Positions 5,850-5,855 of a stretch of DNA of 5,855 bases are shown in pieces. How positions within the stretch are numbered: position 1 is the stretch's first letter; every line of letters starts with the position of its first letter. The translations under genes were made by a program, and so were the position numbers. This DNA is from an uncultured Lachnospiraceae bacterium (GTDB lineage Bacteria; Bacillota; Clostridia; Lachnospirales; Lachnospiraceae), in the NCBI GenBank assembly GCA_947174985.1, contig CAMWLB010000199.1, forward strand, positions 1 through 5,855, read 5' to 3'. The notes beneath the pieces are model-generated. The model saw nothing but the letters and a program-made list of their open reading frames with translations. It ran no database searches and was not told where the DNA came from.

Positions 5850-5855
5850 TTTCTC

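Overview
The window looks like chromosomal DNA of an anaerobic Gram-positive of the class Clostridia, most likely a Lachnospiraceae-type gut bacterium. The reasons are a moderate GC content, strong AGGAGG-type ribosome binding sites, a DapL-type lysine pathway enzyme, a Firmicutes-like LuxS and a cytoplasmic chemoreceptor. This assignment is inferred from protein character, not from a database search.

Left half, plus strand (1-2276): three genes run head to tail. They are the 3' end of luxS (S-ribosylhomocysteine lyase), mtnN/pfs (MTA/SAH nucleosidase) and dapL (LL-diaminopimelate aminotransferase). MtnN and LuxS are consecutive steps that recycle S-adenosylhomocysteine through S-ribosylhomocysteine to homocysteine, releasing the AI-2 precursor DPD. 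DapL makes LL-diaminopimelate for lysine and peptidoglycan. The gaps are 35 and 10 bases, and the dapL Shine-Dalgarno overlaps the mtnN stop codon, so they look like one transcript.

Centre (2277-2341): a compact hairpin with T-rich sequence on both sides serves as a probable bidirectional terminator between two convergent transcription units.

Right half, minus strand (5834 down to 2340): four tightly packed genes read leftwards. They encode a soluble FIST-domain sensory protein, a soluble chemoreceptor (MCP) signalling protein without its own sensor or membrane segment, a D-2-hydroxyacid dehydrogenase and a small four-helix GtrA-family membrane protein. The FIST stop codon lies inside the MCP Shine-Dalgarno, so the two are probably translationally coupled. 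Together they resemble a sensor-transducer chemoreceptor split over two polypeptides; this is the most interesting part of the window. The dehydrogenase and GtrA genes follow at 37 and 44 bases and are probably co-transcribed, but whether they work with the sensory pair is unknown. The promoter of this unit lies beyond the right edge.

There is no RNA gene, CRISPR array, insertion sequence or intergenic stretch longer than about 65 bases in the window.
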